Shown here: positions 47,919 through 56,114 of the stretch, piece by piece
Layout of the letters: each line of letters begins with the position of its first letter
Numbering within the stretch: position 1 is the first letter of the stretch
Source: WYZ-LMO2 sp040514265
GTDB lineage: Archaea > Halobacteriota > Archaeoglobi > Archaeoglobales > Archaeoglobaceae
NCBI GenBank assembly: GCA_040514265.1
Contig: JBEVCD010000017.1
Span: 24,106 to 88,105 of the forward strand
DNA: 64,000 nucleotides
Direction: 5' to 3'
Made by a program: the position numbers and the translations under genes
The notes under the pieces: generated by a model
What the model saw: the letters and a program-made list of their open reading frames with translations, nothing else
What the model was told of the DNA's origin: nothing
The model's database searches: none

Positions 47919-49211
47919 TTGAGGTACTACACAGCCGATTTGAAGCCCGAAATGGACGGTCAGAGGGTAGAGCTCTACGGCTGGGTTCACGAGATAAGAG
48001 ATCATGGCGGACTCGTCTTCGTCGTTCTTAGAGACAGGGAAGGTTTCGTGCAGGTGACGCTGCCGAAGAGGAAGGTCCCGGAGGAGGCGTTCAGAACGGC
48101 GAAGGGTTTGAAGAGGGAGAGCGTGATAAAAGTTGAGGGCGTCGTGAAAGCCGAACCGAAAGCTCCAAACGGGCTCGAAGTTATTCCAGAGAGGATAGTC
48201 GTTCTGAATGAGGCGGCAACACCTCTCCCGCTCGAAGTGACCGAGAAGGTGCCGGCGGAGCTCGACACGAGGCTCGACCACCGCTTTATGGACCTCCGCC
48301 GCCCCAAGGTTCAGGCTATTTTCAGGGTAAGACACCAGATTATGCAGAGTGTCCGCGAGTTTCTGAGCGGGGAGGGCTTCATAGAGGTTCACACGCCGAA
48401 GATCGTCTCCACGGCAACGGAAGGCGGAACCGAGCTTTTTCCGATAAGCTACTTCGAGAAGGAGGCTTTCCTCAACCAGAGCCCGCAGCTCTACAAGCAG
48501 GTGCTGATGGCTGCGGGATTCGAGAAGGTATTTGAAATAGGACCGATCTTCAGAGCTGAGGAGCACAACACGACGAGACACCTGAACGAGGCGATTTCCA
48601 TAGACATCGAGATGAGCTTCACCGACCACGAGGGCGTGATGCGGGTGCTCGAAAGGCTGGTGGCGAAGGTCTGCGAAGACGTCAGCGAGAAGTGCGAGAG
48701 GTACCTTTCTTGGCTAGGGGCGAGCGTTGAGGTTCCGCAGGTTCCGTTCGAGAGGGTCAAGTACGATGAGGCGCTTGAGATCGCAGCGTCGAAGGGCGAA
48801 GAGATTCCTTGGGGTGAAGATTTGAGCACGGCGGCGCTGAGAATACTGGGCGAGGAAATCGGGGGCTACTACTTCATCGTCGACTGGCCGACGGAGTCCA
48901 AGCCGTTCTACGTCATGCCCTACGACGACAAGCCGGAGGTTTCGAAGAGCTTCGACCTCATGCACGGCTGGCTGGAGCTGGCAAGCGGCGCGCAGAGGAT
49001 CCACAAGTACGACCTGCTGGTGGATATGATAAAGGCGAAGGGCTTACAGCCGGAGAGCTTCGGTTTCTACCTCGAAGCCTTCCGCTACGGAATGCCGCCG
49101 CATGCGGGCTGGGGGCTCGGTGCCGAAAGGTTGCTGATGGCTATGCTCGGTCTGAGCAACATAAGGGAAGCCACGCTCTTCCCGAGGGACAGGCACAGGC
49201 TCATCCCATAG
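47919..49211 (+). CDS. aspS: Aspartyl-tRNA synthetase, probably non-discriminating (Asp/Asn)
   Basis: Class II synthetase with an N-terminal OB-fold anticodon domain (VELYGWVHEIRDHGG) and the catalytic core: motif 2 FEIGPIFRAEEHNTTRHLNE, flipping-loop TEGGTELFPISYF and motif 3 GWGLGAERLLMAMLGL. The 430 residues match archaeal AspRS. His24 and the Pro in EPKAPNGLEV occupy the positions of Trp26 and Lys85 that make discriminating archaeal AspRS specific for tRNA-Asp; His/Pro are the non-discriminating signature. So it likely also makes Asp-tRNA-Asn, later amidated by GatCAB. Starts at TTG with a strong Shine-Dalgarno. Confidence 0.94.
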   Translation: MRYYTADLKPEMDGQRVELYGWVHEIRDHGGLVFVVLRDREGFVQVTLPKRKVPEEAFRTAKGLKRESVIKVEGVVKAEPKAPNGLEVIPERIVVLNEAATPLPLEVTEKVPAELDTRLDHRFMDLRRPKVQAIFRVRHQIMQSVREFLSGEGFIEVHTPKIVSTATEGGTELFPISYFEKEAFLNQSPQLYKQVLMAAGFEKVFEIGPIFRAEEHNTTRHLNEAISIDIEMSFTDHEGVMRVLERLVAKVCEDVSEKCERYLSWLGASVEVPQVPFERVKYDEALEIAASKGEEIPWGEDLSTAALRILGEEIGGYYFIVDWPTESKPFYVMPYDDKPEVSKSFDLMHGWLELASGAQRIHKYDLLVDMIKAKGLQPESFGFYLEAFRYGMPPHAGWGLGAERLLMAMLGLSNIREATLFPRDRHRLIP

Positions 49212-49569
49212 CCGCCAGCAGCTTTTCCTTCGTGTATTTTTCAAGTTCGTCGATGTAGCTCATCACGCTCCTTACCCACTCCTGAAGACTCCTGACGACT
49301 TCCTCCCTGAATTTTTCGAAGGGGACGGGCTTGTAGAGGTACTTGTATCCTCCACCCCTCAGAATCCTGTACTCCCTCTCCACAAGCCCCCTCTCCAGAA
49401 GGTTCTGGAGCGACTTGTAAACCGTGCTATTATCTCTGCGCAAGGCTTCCGCTATTTCGTCCACGCTCGCCACTCCGCGCTTCATAAGCTCAACGTAGAC
49501 GTCCATGTCGGAGCAGGAGACGTCGAGGGCGCATTTCAGCATGCACTTGAGGTGGGCATCGCACTTCAC
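49201..49569 (-). CDS. TrmB/winged-helix regulator with Cys-rich N-terminus
   Basis: A 122-residue DNA-binding protein. After an N-terminal segment with Cys3, Cys9, Cys13 and Cys19 (MKCDAHLKCMLKCALDVSC), the winged helix reads SVDEIAEALRRDNSTVYKSLQNLLERGLVERE, then a basic wing (RGGGYKYLYKPVP) and a C-terminal helix. The four Cys could hold a metal or Fe-S cluster and act as a sensor. Start GTG 49569 is 24-25 bases from a TATA box (49590-49597); the frame continues upstream, but without support. Divergent from mer, which it may control. Overlaps the end of aspS by 11 bases. Confidence 0.8.
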   Translation of the reverse strand: MKCDAHLKCMLKCALDVSCSDMDVYVELMKRGVASVDEIAEALRRDNSTVYKSLQNLLERGLVEREYRILRGGGYKYLYKPVPFEKFREEVVRSLQEWVRSVMSYIDELEKYTKEKLLAAMG

Positions 49570-49589
49570 AGATAAAGTCTTCTCCGGAA

Positions 49590-49597
49590 ATATTAAC
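49590..49597 (-). promoter_or_regulatory. TATA box of the Cys-rich regulator gene
   Basis: Minus-strand GTTAATAT centred 24 bases from GTG 49569; sets that start. The mer promoter (GATTATC, 49621-49627) lies about 30 bases away. Confidence 0.5.
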
Positions 49598-49650
49598 TTT
49601 GCCCGTAACAAAATCGAAAAGATTATCTTTTTTCCCGCAGGTCGGTCGCC

Positions 49651-50652
49651 ATGAAGTTCGGGATCGAGTTTGTTCCGGACATGAAGTACTACGAGCTCGA
49701 ATACTACGTAAAACTAGCTGAGGACAGCGGCTTCGATCACGTGTGGATAACGGACCACTACAACAACAGAAACGTGTACTCGATGCTGACTATTCTGGCG
49801 CTTAAAACGAGGACGATAAAACTCGGACCGGGTGTCACGAACCCCTACCACATCAACCCCGCTCTGACAGCGTCGGCAATAGCGACGATAAACGAGATAA
49901 GCGGAGGGAGAGCCGTCCTCGGCATCGGAGCCGGAGACAAGGTAACGTTCGAGAGGATCGGAATAAGCTGGGAGAAACCCCTGAAGACCATGAGGGAGGC
50001 TGTGACAATAATTCGAGAACTGCTCGAAGGCAAGTCCGTCAAGTTCGACGGCGAGGTCTTCAAGTTCAACGGCGCGAAGTTGAACTTCAAGGCAGGTGCG
50101 GGTGTTCCGGTATACATAGGCGCTCAGGGTCCGAAGATGCTCGAACTCGCAGCCGAAATCGGTGACGGCGTGCTGATAAACGCCTCCCACCCCAAGGACT
50201 TCGAGGTCGCGAGTTCCAGCATAGAGGCTGGGCTCAGCAAGGCTGGAAAGAGCAGGGAGAGCTTCGACACCGTCGCCTACGCCTCGATGAGCGTCGACAA
50301 GGACAGGGAGAAGGCTAGGAACGCAGCCCGAATAGTAGTGGCGTTCATAGTAGCCGGAAGTCCGCCGAGCGTGCTGGAGAGGCACGGTTTAAGTGAGGAA
50401 GCTGTCAACGCCGTTAGGGAAGCTCTGAACAACGCGTTCACCAAGGGCGACTGGGCTGGCGTCGCTAAAGCGGTGACGGACGAGATGATCGACATCTTCA
50501 GCATAAGCGGAACGCCCGACGACGTTGTGGAGAGAATAAACGAGCTCACGAAGGCTGGCGTAACGCAGGTAGTCGCGGGATCACCGATAGGACCGGACAA
50601 GAAGAAGTCGATTCAGCTCATAGGCAAGGAGATCATACCGAAGTTCAAATAA
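49651..50652 (+). CDS. mer: F420-dependent methylene-tetrahydromethanopterin reductase (Mer)
   Basis: Interconverts methylene- and methyl-tetrahydromethanopterin using coenzyme F420, a step of the C1 (Wood-Ljungdahl) branch in methanogens and Archaeoglobales. The 333-residue luciferase-like TIM barrel starts MKFGIEFVPDMKYYELEYYV and has DHVWITDHYNNRNVYSML, GPGVTNPYHINPALTASAIA, GGRAVLGIGAGDKVTFERIG and VPVYIGAQGPKMLELAAEIGDG, close to Mer rather than other F420 oxidoreductases. Cytoplasmic. Divergent from a Cys-rich regulator, so redox or metal control is possible. A T-rich tract follows the stop and precedes the nfeD promoter. Confidence 0.95.
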   Translation: MKFGIEFVPDMKYYELEYYVKLAEDSGFDHVWITDHYNNRNVYSMLTILALKTRTIKLGPGVTNPYHINPALTASAIATINEISGGRAVLGIGAGDKVTFERIGISWEKPLKTMREAVTIIRELLEGKSVKFDGEVFKFNGAKLNFKAGAGVPVYIGAQGPKMLELAAEIGDGVLINASHPKDFEVASSSIEAGLSKAGKSRESFDTVAYASMSVDKDREKARNAARIVVAFIVAGSPPSVLERHGLSEEAVNAVREALNNAFTKGDWAGVAKAVTDEMIDIFSISGTPDDVVERINELTKAGVTQVVAGSPIGPDKKKSIQLIGKEIIPKFK

Positions 50653-50655
50653 ATT

Positions 50656-50663
50656 TTTTAAAA
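50656..50663 (+). promoter_or_regulatory. TATA box of the NfeD-type gene
   Basis: TTTTAAAA centred 24-25 bases before ATG 50684; its T-rich surroundings directly follow the mer stop and may also end mer transcription. Confidence 0.55.
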
Positions 50664-50683
50664 TTTTCGGCTTTACCCACCCC

Positions 50684-51952
50684 ATGAGACTTGCTTTCGC
50701 GCTGCTGCTTTTTGTGGTGTCGCTCTCCGTAGCTTCGGCTAAAGTTATAGTCGTAAGCGTCGAGGGTGAGATAAACGAGGGGACTTACATAACGCTGCGG
50801 GACGCCCTCGCTGCCGCATCGCGTGGTGATACTCTTCTGGTCGAACTCGATACCCCCGGCGGTCTGCTGGTTTCCACGCAGAAAATAGTCGAGCTTTTCC
50901 TCAACAGCCCCGTGCCCGTCGTAGTCTACGTGCCGAAGGGTGCCATGTGCGCCTCCGCTGGCACGATAATTCTGCTAGCCTCCGACGTGGCAGCGATGGC
51001 TAACGGAACCTCCATAGGCGCCGCGACCCCGATAAGTGCCTACGGCGGAGAGGTTGAAAGGAAGGTCGTGAACTACTTCGCCAGCTACGTGAGGAGCATA
51101 GCCGAGGAGAAGGGAAGAAACCCCGAAATTGCCGAGAAGTTCGTGAGTGAAGCTCTCAGCCTGACAGCTAGAGAAGCGTATGAGGAGGGGATAGTAGACT
51201 TACTGGCAGACGGCAGAACCGAACTCCTGCAGAAGATCGACGGCAGAGTCGTTAAGGGAGTCGAAATCGACACTTCGGAGGTTGTGCAATTCGAAGAGCC
51301 CCTTCAGGCTGTGATCATGAAGTACGTGACCAATCCGCTGATAGCGTCCCTCCTTCTGCTTGCAGGCATATACCTCCTGATCTTTGGCTTAACCTCTCCC
51401 GGACTTCTCGCGGAGACACTCGGAGCGATCTGCCTTCTTTTAGCCCTTGCGGGGCTGGGGATAATCCAGGAGGTCAACGTGCTGGGCATAGCCCTGATCG
51501 TTCTGGGCGTGATACTGCTCATCGCGGAGCTCCTGACGCCCACTTACGGCGTTCTCGGAGCTGCATCACTCGCGTGTACGGTTCTCGGTTTGATCCTGCT
51601 CGTAAAAGACCCGCTGCTTCCGGAGAGCTTCTACTCTACGTTCAGGATGTTTGCAGCCGGCGTCGGAGTTGCTTTCGGCGGAATAATGACCTTCGCAGTC
51701 GTAAAGGTCGCTCAGACGAGGAAAAGGAAGAGCACGGTGGGCGAGGTTGTGGGCGAGGTCGGCGAGGTCATGGAATTCAGCGGCGGAAAGGGGTTAGTGA
51801 AGGTCAGGGGCGAGATCTGGCGCTTCGAGAGCGATGAGGAGTTCAAGCCGGGGGATCGAGTGGAGATCGTGGCGAGGGAGGGGCTGACGCTGAGGGTGAG
51901 AAAGCTTGAGCGTCGAAGAGGAACTGAGGACCGAAACTCGGAAGTGGCTTGA
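50684..51952 (+). CDS. NfeD-family membrane serine protease
   Basis: A 422-residue long-type NfeD protein. Signal peptide (LAFALLLFVVSLSVASA), then a ClpP-like protease domain outside the membrane with the nucleophile Ser in GAMCASAGTIILLAS near residue 97 and the catalytic Lys expected near AYEEGIVDLLAD, then four to five membrane helices (residues about 220-340) and a C-terminal OB-fold (GEVVGEVGEVMEFSGGKGLV). In other archaea such proteases cleave stomatin-like proteins; no stomatin gene is adjacent. Its 3' end overlaps the DUF357 gene by 47 bases. Role in membrane protein quality control is inferred from the family. Confidence 0.9.
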   Translation: MRLAFALLLFVVSLSVASAKVIVVSVEGEINEGTYITLRDALAAASRGDTLLVELDTPGGLLVSTQKIVELFLNSPVPVVVYVPKGAMCASAGTIILLASDVAAMANGTSIGAATPISAYGGEVERKVVNYFASYVRSIAEEKGRNPEIAEKFVSEALSLTAREAYEEGIVDLLADGRTELLQKIDGRVVKGVEIDTSEVVQFEEPLQAVIMKYVTNPLIASLLLLAGIYLLIFGLTSPGLLAETLGAICLLLALAGLGIIQEVNVLGIALIVLGVILLIAELLTPTYGVLGAASLACTVLGLILLVKDPLLPESFYSTFRMFAAGVGVAFGGIMTFAVVKVAQTRKRKSTVGEVVGEVGEVMEFSGGKGLVKVRGEIWRFESDEEFKPGDRVEIVAREGLTLRVRKLERRRGTEDRNSEVA

Positions 51953-52139
51953 AAGGATAAAGCGGAGAAGATTCGACGGCGACAGGAGGTTTGTGGAGAA
52001 CATAAGAGCTTACATAAACGACGCCGAATACTTCCTCGCCAGAGGCGACCTCGTGAGGGCTTTTGAGTGCGTCGTTTGGGCTTGGGCTTGGCTCGAAATA
52101 GGTATCGAGATCGGAAAGGTCTTCGAGGAAAAACTTTAA
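51906..52139 (+). CDS. DUF357 small archaeal protein
   Basis: A 77-residue helical protein of the archaeal DUF357 family, recognised by the helical hairpin AYINDAEYFLARGDLVRAFECVVWAWAWLEIG. Function unknown. The start is TTG 51906, inside the last part of the NfeD gene; no ATG or GTG gives a comparable protein. The overlap with NfeD suggests translational coupling. A TATA box for the following esterase lies across its last codons. Confidence 0.8.
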   Translation: MSVEEELRTETRKWLERIKRRRFDGDRRFVENIRAYINDAEYFLARGDLVRAFECVVWAWAWLEIGIEIGKVFEEKL

Positions 52140-52141
52140 CT
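52134..52141 (+). promoter_or_regulatory. TATA box of the esterase gene
   Basis: CTTTAACT overlaps the DUF357 stop, centred 23-24 bases before ATG 52161; supports that start over an upstream in-frame ATG at 52143. Confidence 0.5.
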
Positions 52142-52160
52142 TATGCAGCAAACTTGCCCC

Positions 52161-53084
52161 ATGCCGGTCGATCCCGTCTACAAGAGGCTCGCACCCTATT
52201 TCGAGAGTCTCCCGAGGTTCAACCAGTTCTCCTCGGCTTCGGAGTTCAGGGAGACGATTAACAGGATCTTTGCGGAGCGCAACAGAGAGATCGCGCGCTT
52301 CGAACCGGTGGAAAGAGTGGATGACAGGGTCATCAGAGGCAGGAACGGCGAAATAAGGATCAGGGTGTACCAGCAGAGACCGGACACGCCTGTGATGGTC
52401 TACTTCCACGGCGGAGGGTTCGTAATCTGCAGCATCGAAACGCACGACGCTCTCTGCAGAAGAATCGCACGACTGTCTGGTGCAACCGTCGTTTCGGTCG
52501 ACTACAGGCTCGCGCCCGAGCACAAGTTTCCGGCGGCGGTTTACGACTGCTATGATGCGGCAAAGTGGGTAGCAGACAACGCCGGGGAACTTGAAGTCGA
52601 CGCCTCGAAACTGATCGTAGCCGGAGACAGCGCGGGAGGAAATCTGGCTGCAGCTGTTTCCATACTCGCGAGAGACAACGGAGAAGACTTCATAAAACAT
52701 CAGGTTCTCATATACCCGGTCGTGAACTTTGCGACGCCCAGTCTGTCGATGCTCGAATACGGCGAGAGTATGACGCTCGACCTCGAAGTTATGAGTTGGT
52801 TCAGCGAGCAGTATTTCGCGAGAGAAGAGGACAAACTCAACCCGCTGGCATCCGTCATTCTCGCGAATCTGGAGGGTCTTCCTCCGGCTCTCGTCATGAC
52901 AGCTGAATACGATCCGCTGCGCGACGAGGGAGAGCTCTTCGCAGCACTCCTGCGTAGAAGCGGCGTTGAAGCGAGCCTGATCAGATACTGCGGAGTTCTG
53001 CACGGGTTCATAAACTACTTCCCCGTCCTGAAGGCTGCGAGGGACGCTGTGAACCAGATAGCGGCGCTGCTGGCTTTTGACTAG
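52161..53084 (+). CDS. HSL-family carboxylesterase (AFEST-like)
   Basis: A 307-residue alpha/beta hydrolase of the hormone-sensitive lipase group, close in layout to the Archaeoglobus fulgidus esterase AFEST. Oxyanion motif HGGGFVICS near residue 83, nucleophile elbow GDSAGGNLAAAV (Ser near 154), catalytic Asp in TAEYDPLRDEGE and His in GVLHGFINYFP, and an N-terminal cap (PVDPVYKRLAPYFESLPRFN). Cytoplasmic, acting on short-chain esters. Its end overlaps the convergent SUMT gene by four bases. Confidence 0.93.
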   Translation: MPVDPVYKRLAPYFESLPRFNQFSSASEFRETINRIFAERNREIARFEPVERVDDRVIRGRNGEIRIRVYQQRPDTPVMVYFHGGGFVICSIETHDALCRRIARLSGATVVSVDYRLAPEHKFPAAVYDCYDAAKWVADNAGELEVDASKLIVAGDSAGGNLAAAVSILARDNGEDFIKHQVLIYPVVNFATPSLSMLEYGESMTLDLEVMSWFSEQYFAREEDKLNPLASVILANLEGLPPALVMTAEYDPLRDEGELFAALLRRSGVEASLIRYCGVLHGFINYFPVLKAARDAVNQIAALLAFD

Positions 53085-53797
53085 CAGAGTCTGCGCAGCT
53101 TGACGACGCGTCCGATTACAACGACTGCCGGCGGCTCCACTTTTTCCCTCTCCGCCACCTCGGCGATATCGGAGAGCTTCCCCTCCACGACTCTCTGATG
53201 CTCCGAGAACCCCTTTTCTATAACAGCTACCGGCGTCTCCGGGTCTTTTCCGTGTTTCAGCAGATTCTCGCAGATCTTCCTGAGGTTCTGTACCCCCATG
53301 AGAACCACGATCGTCGCGTTGAGCTTTGCGAGAGCTTCCCAGTTCAACCTCTCTCTCGCCTCCGTGCCCGTTATTATTACGAGGGCTGGATCGTAGCGGC
53401 GGTGGGTTACCGGAATGCAGGCGGCAGCCGGAACGGCTATGGCGGAGCTGACCCCGGGAACGACTTCGAACTCGACGCCACGCGAAGCGAGAAACTCCAT
53501 CTCCTCTCCACCCCTACCGAAGACGAAGGGGTCTCCGCCCTTCAGCCTGACGACTGTCTCGTGCTCCTCCGCCATCTTAACGAGGAGCTCGTTTATCTCC
53601 TCCTGACTCATCCTATGCCTGCCGCGACGCTTTCCGACGTTTATAAGCTTCGCCCTACTCTTCTTCAGCAGCTCTGCGACCTCTCCGATCAGCTCGTCGT
53701 GTAGAATCACGTCTGCCTTCATTATCAGCTCGTAAGCCCTCAGCGTGAGCAGACCCACACTTCCCGGACCTGCTCCGACTATGTAGACCTTCCCCAT
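53081..53797 (-). CDS. cobA: Uroporphyrinogen-III C-methyltransferase (SUMT)
   Basis: Adds methyl groups from S-adenosylmethionine to uroporphyrinogen III, giving precorrin-2, the branch point to siroheme, cobalamin and archaeal heme. The 238 residues contain VYIVGAGPGSVGLLTLRAYE, VRLKGGDPFVFGRGGEEMEF, VVPGVSSAIAVPAAACIPVTHR and TIVVLMGVQNLRKI, all diagnostic of the SUMT/CobA family. Single-domain form, not fused to CysG or HemD. Last gene of hemL-hemC-cobA and overlaps hemC by 19 bases. Consistent with the sirohaem-dependent heme route used by archaea with cytochromes. Confidence 0.95.
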   Translation of the reverse strand: MGKVYIVGAGPGSVGLLTLRAYELIMKADVILHDELIGEVAELLKKSRAKLINVGKRRGRHRMSQEEINELLVKMAEEHETVVRLKGGDPFVFGRGGEEMEFLASRGVEFEVVPGVSSAIAVPAAACIPVTHRRYDPALVIITGTEARERLNWEALAKLNATIVVLMGVQNLRKICENLLKHGKDPETPVAVIEKGFSEHQRVVEGKLSDIAEVAEREKVEPPAVVVIGRVVKLRRLC

Positions 53798-54648
53798 AGC
53801 TCCTCCTTCAGGTTCCTCGCTACCTCCCTCGCCTCCTCGACAGCGCTGGAGGTGTTCAAGAGCTCTTCAACCCTGACGTAGCGATCTGCGAAAACTTCGC
53901 ATATGAGCCTGACTCTGCCCCTGCATTCAGCGTAAACGCCAGCAGGCACGGCGCAGCCTATGCCGAGCTCTCTAACCACCGCACGCTCCACACACGCTTC
54001 GAGCCAGGTCTTCTCGTCGTTCATGAAAGATACAAGCTCCTCCTCCCCTTCGCGAGTCGCGACTGCTATTATCCCCTGGTTCGCCGCTGGAACTATGACT
54101 TCTGGAGGGAAACGCTGATACTCAACCCGCAACCCGAGCCTCTGTATTCCAGCCTCGGCTACGACTATCGCGTCGTATTTTCCTTCTATGAGCTTTCTTA
54201 TCCTCGTGTCGAGGTTTCCGCGGAGGTTCTCAAATCTCAGATCGCTCCTGAGCCTCGAAAGCTGAGCCCTGCGGCGGAGGCTGGAGGTTCCTATCAGAGC
54301 ACCCTCCGGTAGATCATCGAAGCTAAAACCTCTGGCAACGAGCACGTCGCACGGGCTGTCCCTTTCCAGAACAGCCGCAACAACGGTTCCATCTACACGC
54401 TGACTCGGGACATCCTTGTAGCTGTGCACAGCTACATCGATTTCCCCCCTCGCGAGCGCCGTGTCGAGAGCTCTGACGAAAGCTCCTCTGCCCTTGAACT
54501 CGTAGAGCGGCTTATCCCTCATTATGTCCCCTTCCGTCCTGATTATCCTCAGCTCGACCTCGTACCCTTCAGCTCTGAGTCTCTCGACGACTCTCTCCGT
54601 CTGCGCGAGTGCGAGCTTACTTCCCCTGCTCCCCACGACGACCTTCAT
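53779..54648 (-). CDS. hemC: Hydroxymethylbilane synthase (porphobilinogen deaminase)
   Basis: Polymerises four porphobilinogens to hydroxymethylbilane. The 289 residues show VVGSRGSKLALAQTERVVE at the N-terminus, GRGAFVRALDTALARGEIDVAVHSYKDV, TSSLRRRAQLSRLRSDLRFENLRGN (pyrrole-binding Arg) and the dipyrromethane cofactor Cys in ELGIGCAVPAGVYAE. The family length is about 290-310. ATG overlaps the hemL stop (ATGA), and its end overlaps cobA. Confidence 0.96.
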   Translation of the reverse strand: MKVVVGSRGSKLALAQTERVVERLRAEGYEVELRIIRTEGDIMRDKPLYEFKGRGAFVRALDTALARGEIDVAVHSYKDVPSQRVDGTVVAAVLERDSPCDVLVARGFSFDDLPEGALIGTSSLRRRAQLSRLRSDLRFENLRGNLDTRIRKLIEGKYDAIVVAEAGIQRLGLRVEYQRFPPEVIVPAANQGIIAVATREGEEELVSFMNDEKTWLEACVERAVVRELGIGCAVPAGVYAECRGRVRLICEVFADRYVRVEELLNTSSAVEEAREVARNLKEELWGRST

Positions 54649-55889
54649 AACTCCTTGAAAGCCTCTATCGTTTCCTCTATCTCCTCCTCACCGTGCGCGA
54701 AGCTCACGAAGCACGTCTCGAACTGGGAGGGCGGAAGGAATACTCCATTTTCGAGCAGTTTCCAGAAGAACCTCATATAAGCGTCTTTGTCGAGCTTCAA
54801 CGCTTCGGCGTAGTTCCTCGGCTTCTTTCCGAAGTATATGCAGAACATCGACGCTATCCCGGCTACCCTGTCCTCGCCGAGTGTGTCTGAGAGGGCTTTT
54901 ACCAGCTCAGCGCTCCTCCTGTTCAGCTCGTCCAGACCCCTTTTCGCGAGGTAGCTAACGGTCGCGTAACCCGCAGCCAAGCTGAGCGGATTGCCGCTGA
55001 AGGTTCCCGCCTGATAAACGTCGCCGGATGGAGCTACACACTCCATAATCTCCCTCCTCCCGCCGAATATGCCTATCGGCAGACCTCCGCCGGCTACTTT
55101 GCCGAGCGTCGTTATGTCGGCTTTTACGCCGTAGTACTCCTGAGCTCCTCCAAGTGCTAGCCTGAAGCCCGTGATAACCTCGTCGAAGATCAGGAGAACG
55201 TCGTTCTCCTCCGTGACCTTTCTGACTTCCCTCAGGTAACCCTCCTCGGGAAGTATGAGCGAGGCGTTTCCCATCACGGGCTCCATTATCACCGCCGCCA
55301 CCTCCTCTCTGTTCTTCTCAAGCAGCTCGGCGAGAGCTTCGACGTCGTTGAACGGAACTTGGAGCGTGTGCTTGACGAAATCTGCGGGAACGCCTGCCGA
55401 ATTCGGAACCCCGTGCGTCGTCGCTCCGCTTCCCGCCTTCACCAGCACAGCATCGTGTGCACCGTGAAAGCTTCCCTCCACTTTCACGATCTTGTCCCTA
55501 CCCGTAAAGCCCCTCGCAACCCTTATAGCGCTCATAGTAGCCTCGCTCCCCGTGTTGACGAAGCGAAGCATCTCGATCGACGGGTAGAGCTTCCTTATCA
55601 GCTTCGCGTACCTGACTTCGAGCTCTACCGGAGCCCCGTAAAGCCAGCCCTTTTCGAGCTGTTCCTCTATCGCTCTCTTCACAACTTCCGGCTTGTGACC
55701 AAGAATGAGCGGACCGTAAGCCATGCAGTAGTCTATATACGCGTTACCGTCGACGTCGTATATTCTGGCACCCTCAGCTCTGCTAACGTAAAAGGGGTGT
55801 GGCTTGAAGGCTCTTACCGGACTGCTAACGCCGCCGGGCATCAGCTTGACGGCTTCCTCGTACAGCCTCCTTGAATTTTCGAGTCTCAT
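54645..55889 (-). CDS. hemL: Glutamate-1-semialdehyde 2,1-aminomutase
   Basis: PLP enzyme making 5-aminolevulinate from glutamate-1-semialdehyde in the C5 pathway. The 414 residues start SRRLYEEAVKLMPGGVSSPVRAF and contain DYCMAYGPLILGHKPEVVK, RFVNTGSEATMSAIRVARG, LIFDEVITGFRLALGG and the PLP Lys in DITTLGKVAGGGLPIGIFGG near residue 265. Leaderless start at ATG 55889 from a TATA box at 55911-55918. First gene of the tetrapyrrole operon; hemA, hemB and hemD are not in the window. Confidence 0.96.
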   Translation of the reverse strand: MRLENSRRLYEEAVKLMPGGVSSPVRAFKPHPFYVSRAEGARIYDVDGNAYIDYCMAYGPLILGHKPEVVKRAIEEQLEKGWLYGAPVELEVRYAKLIRKLYPSIEMLRFVNTGSEATMSAIRVARGFTGRDKIVKVEGSFHGAHDAVLVKAGSGATTHGVPNSAGVPADFVKHTLQVPFNDVEALAELLEKNREEVAAVIMEPVMGNASLILPEEGYLREVRKVTEENDVLLIFDEVITGFRLALGGAQEYYGVKADITTLGKVAGGGLPIGIFGGRREIMECVAPSGDVYQAGTFSGNPLSLAAGYATVSYLAKRGLDELNRRSAELVKALSDTLGEDRVAGIASMFCIYFGKKPRNYAEALKLDKDAYMRFFWKLLENGVFLPPSQFETCFVSFAHGEEEIEETIEAFKEL

Positions 55890-55910
55890 GGTGCGATCAA
55901 AGCGGGAGGT

Positions 55911-55918
55911 GTTAAAGG
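55911..55918 (-). promoter_or_regulatory. TATA box of the hemL-hemC-cobA operon
   Basis: Minus-strand CCTTTAAC centred 25 bases from ATG 55889. The 225-base gap to the glutamate synthase gene otherwise holds no convincing gene; see the operator-like repeats at 56047-56092. Confidence 0.55.
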
Positions 55919-56046
55919 GATTTCGAAAGAGTTTAGATGCTAAAGTTTGCAGTTTCGCGAGCAGCGTTTGAGATTCGCAGAAGACTTCGTGCGGAATGTG
56001 TGCGATAAGAACGCGTATGTGTAGATTTTAATCATATGAAGCTCTT

Positions 56047-56092
56047 CGTTTCGAAACGTAGCCGATAAGGATAAGCTTATATTCAGGATAAG
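56047..56092 (+). promoter_or_regulatory. Promoter and operator-like repeats of the glutamate synthase operon
   Basis: TATA box CTTATATT (56076-56083) is preceded by a perfect 12-base palindrome CGTTTCGAAACG (56047-56058) and flanked by two copies of GGATAAG (56069-56075, 56086-56092). A GAAGGTGGTG ribosome binding site precedes ATG 56115. Nitrogen regulation is a guess. Confidence 0.45.
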
Positions 56093-56114
56093 TCCTGAGT
56101 CCGAAGGTGGTGTC

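Noticed and set aside
55937..56008. Short 23-codon frame in the hemL/glutamate synthase gap, plus a longer minus-strand frame at 55940-56209
   Set aside because: No TATA box at a suitable distance and no ribosome binding site; the minus-strand frame overlaps the start of the glutamate synthase gene.
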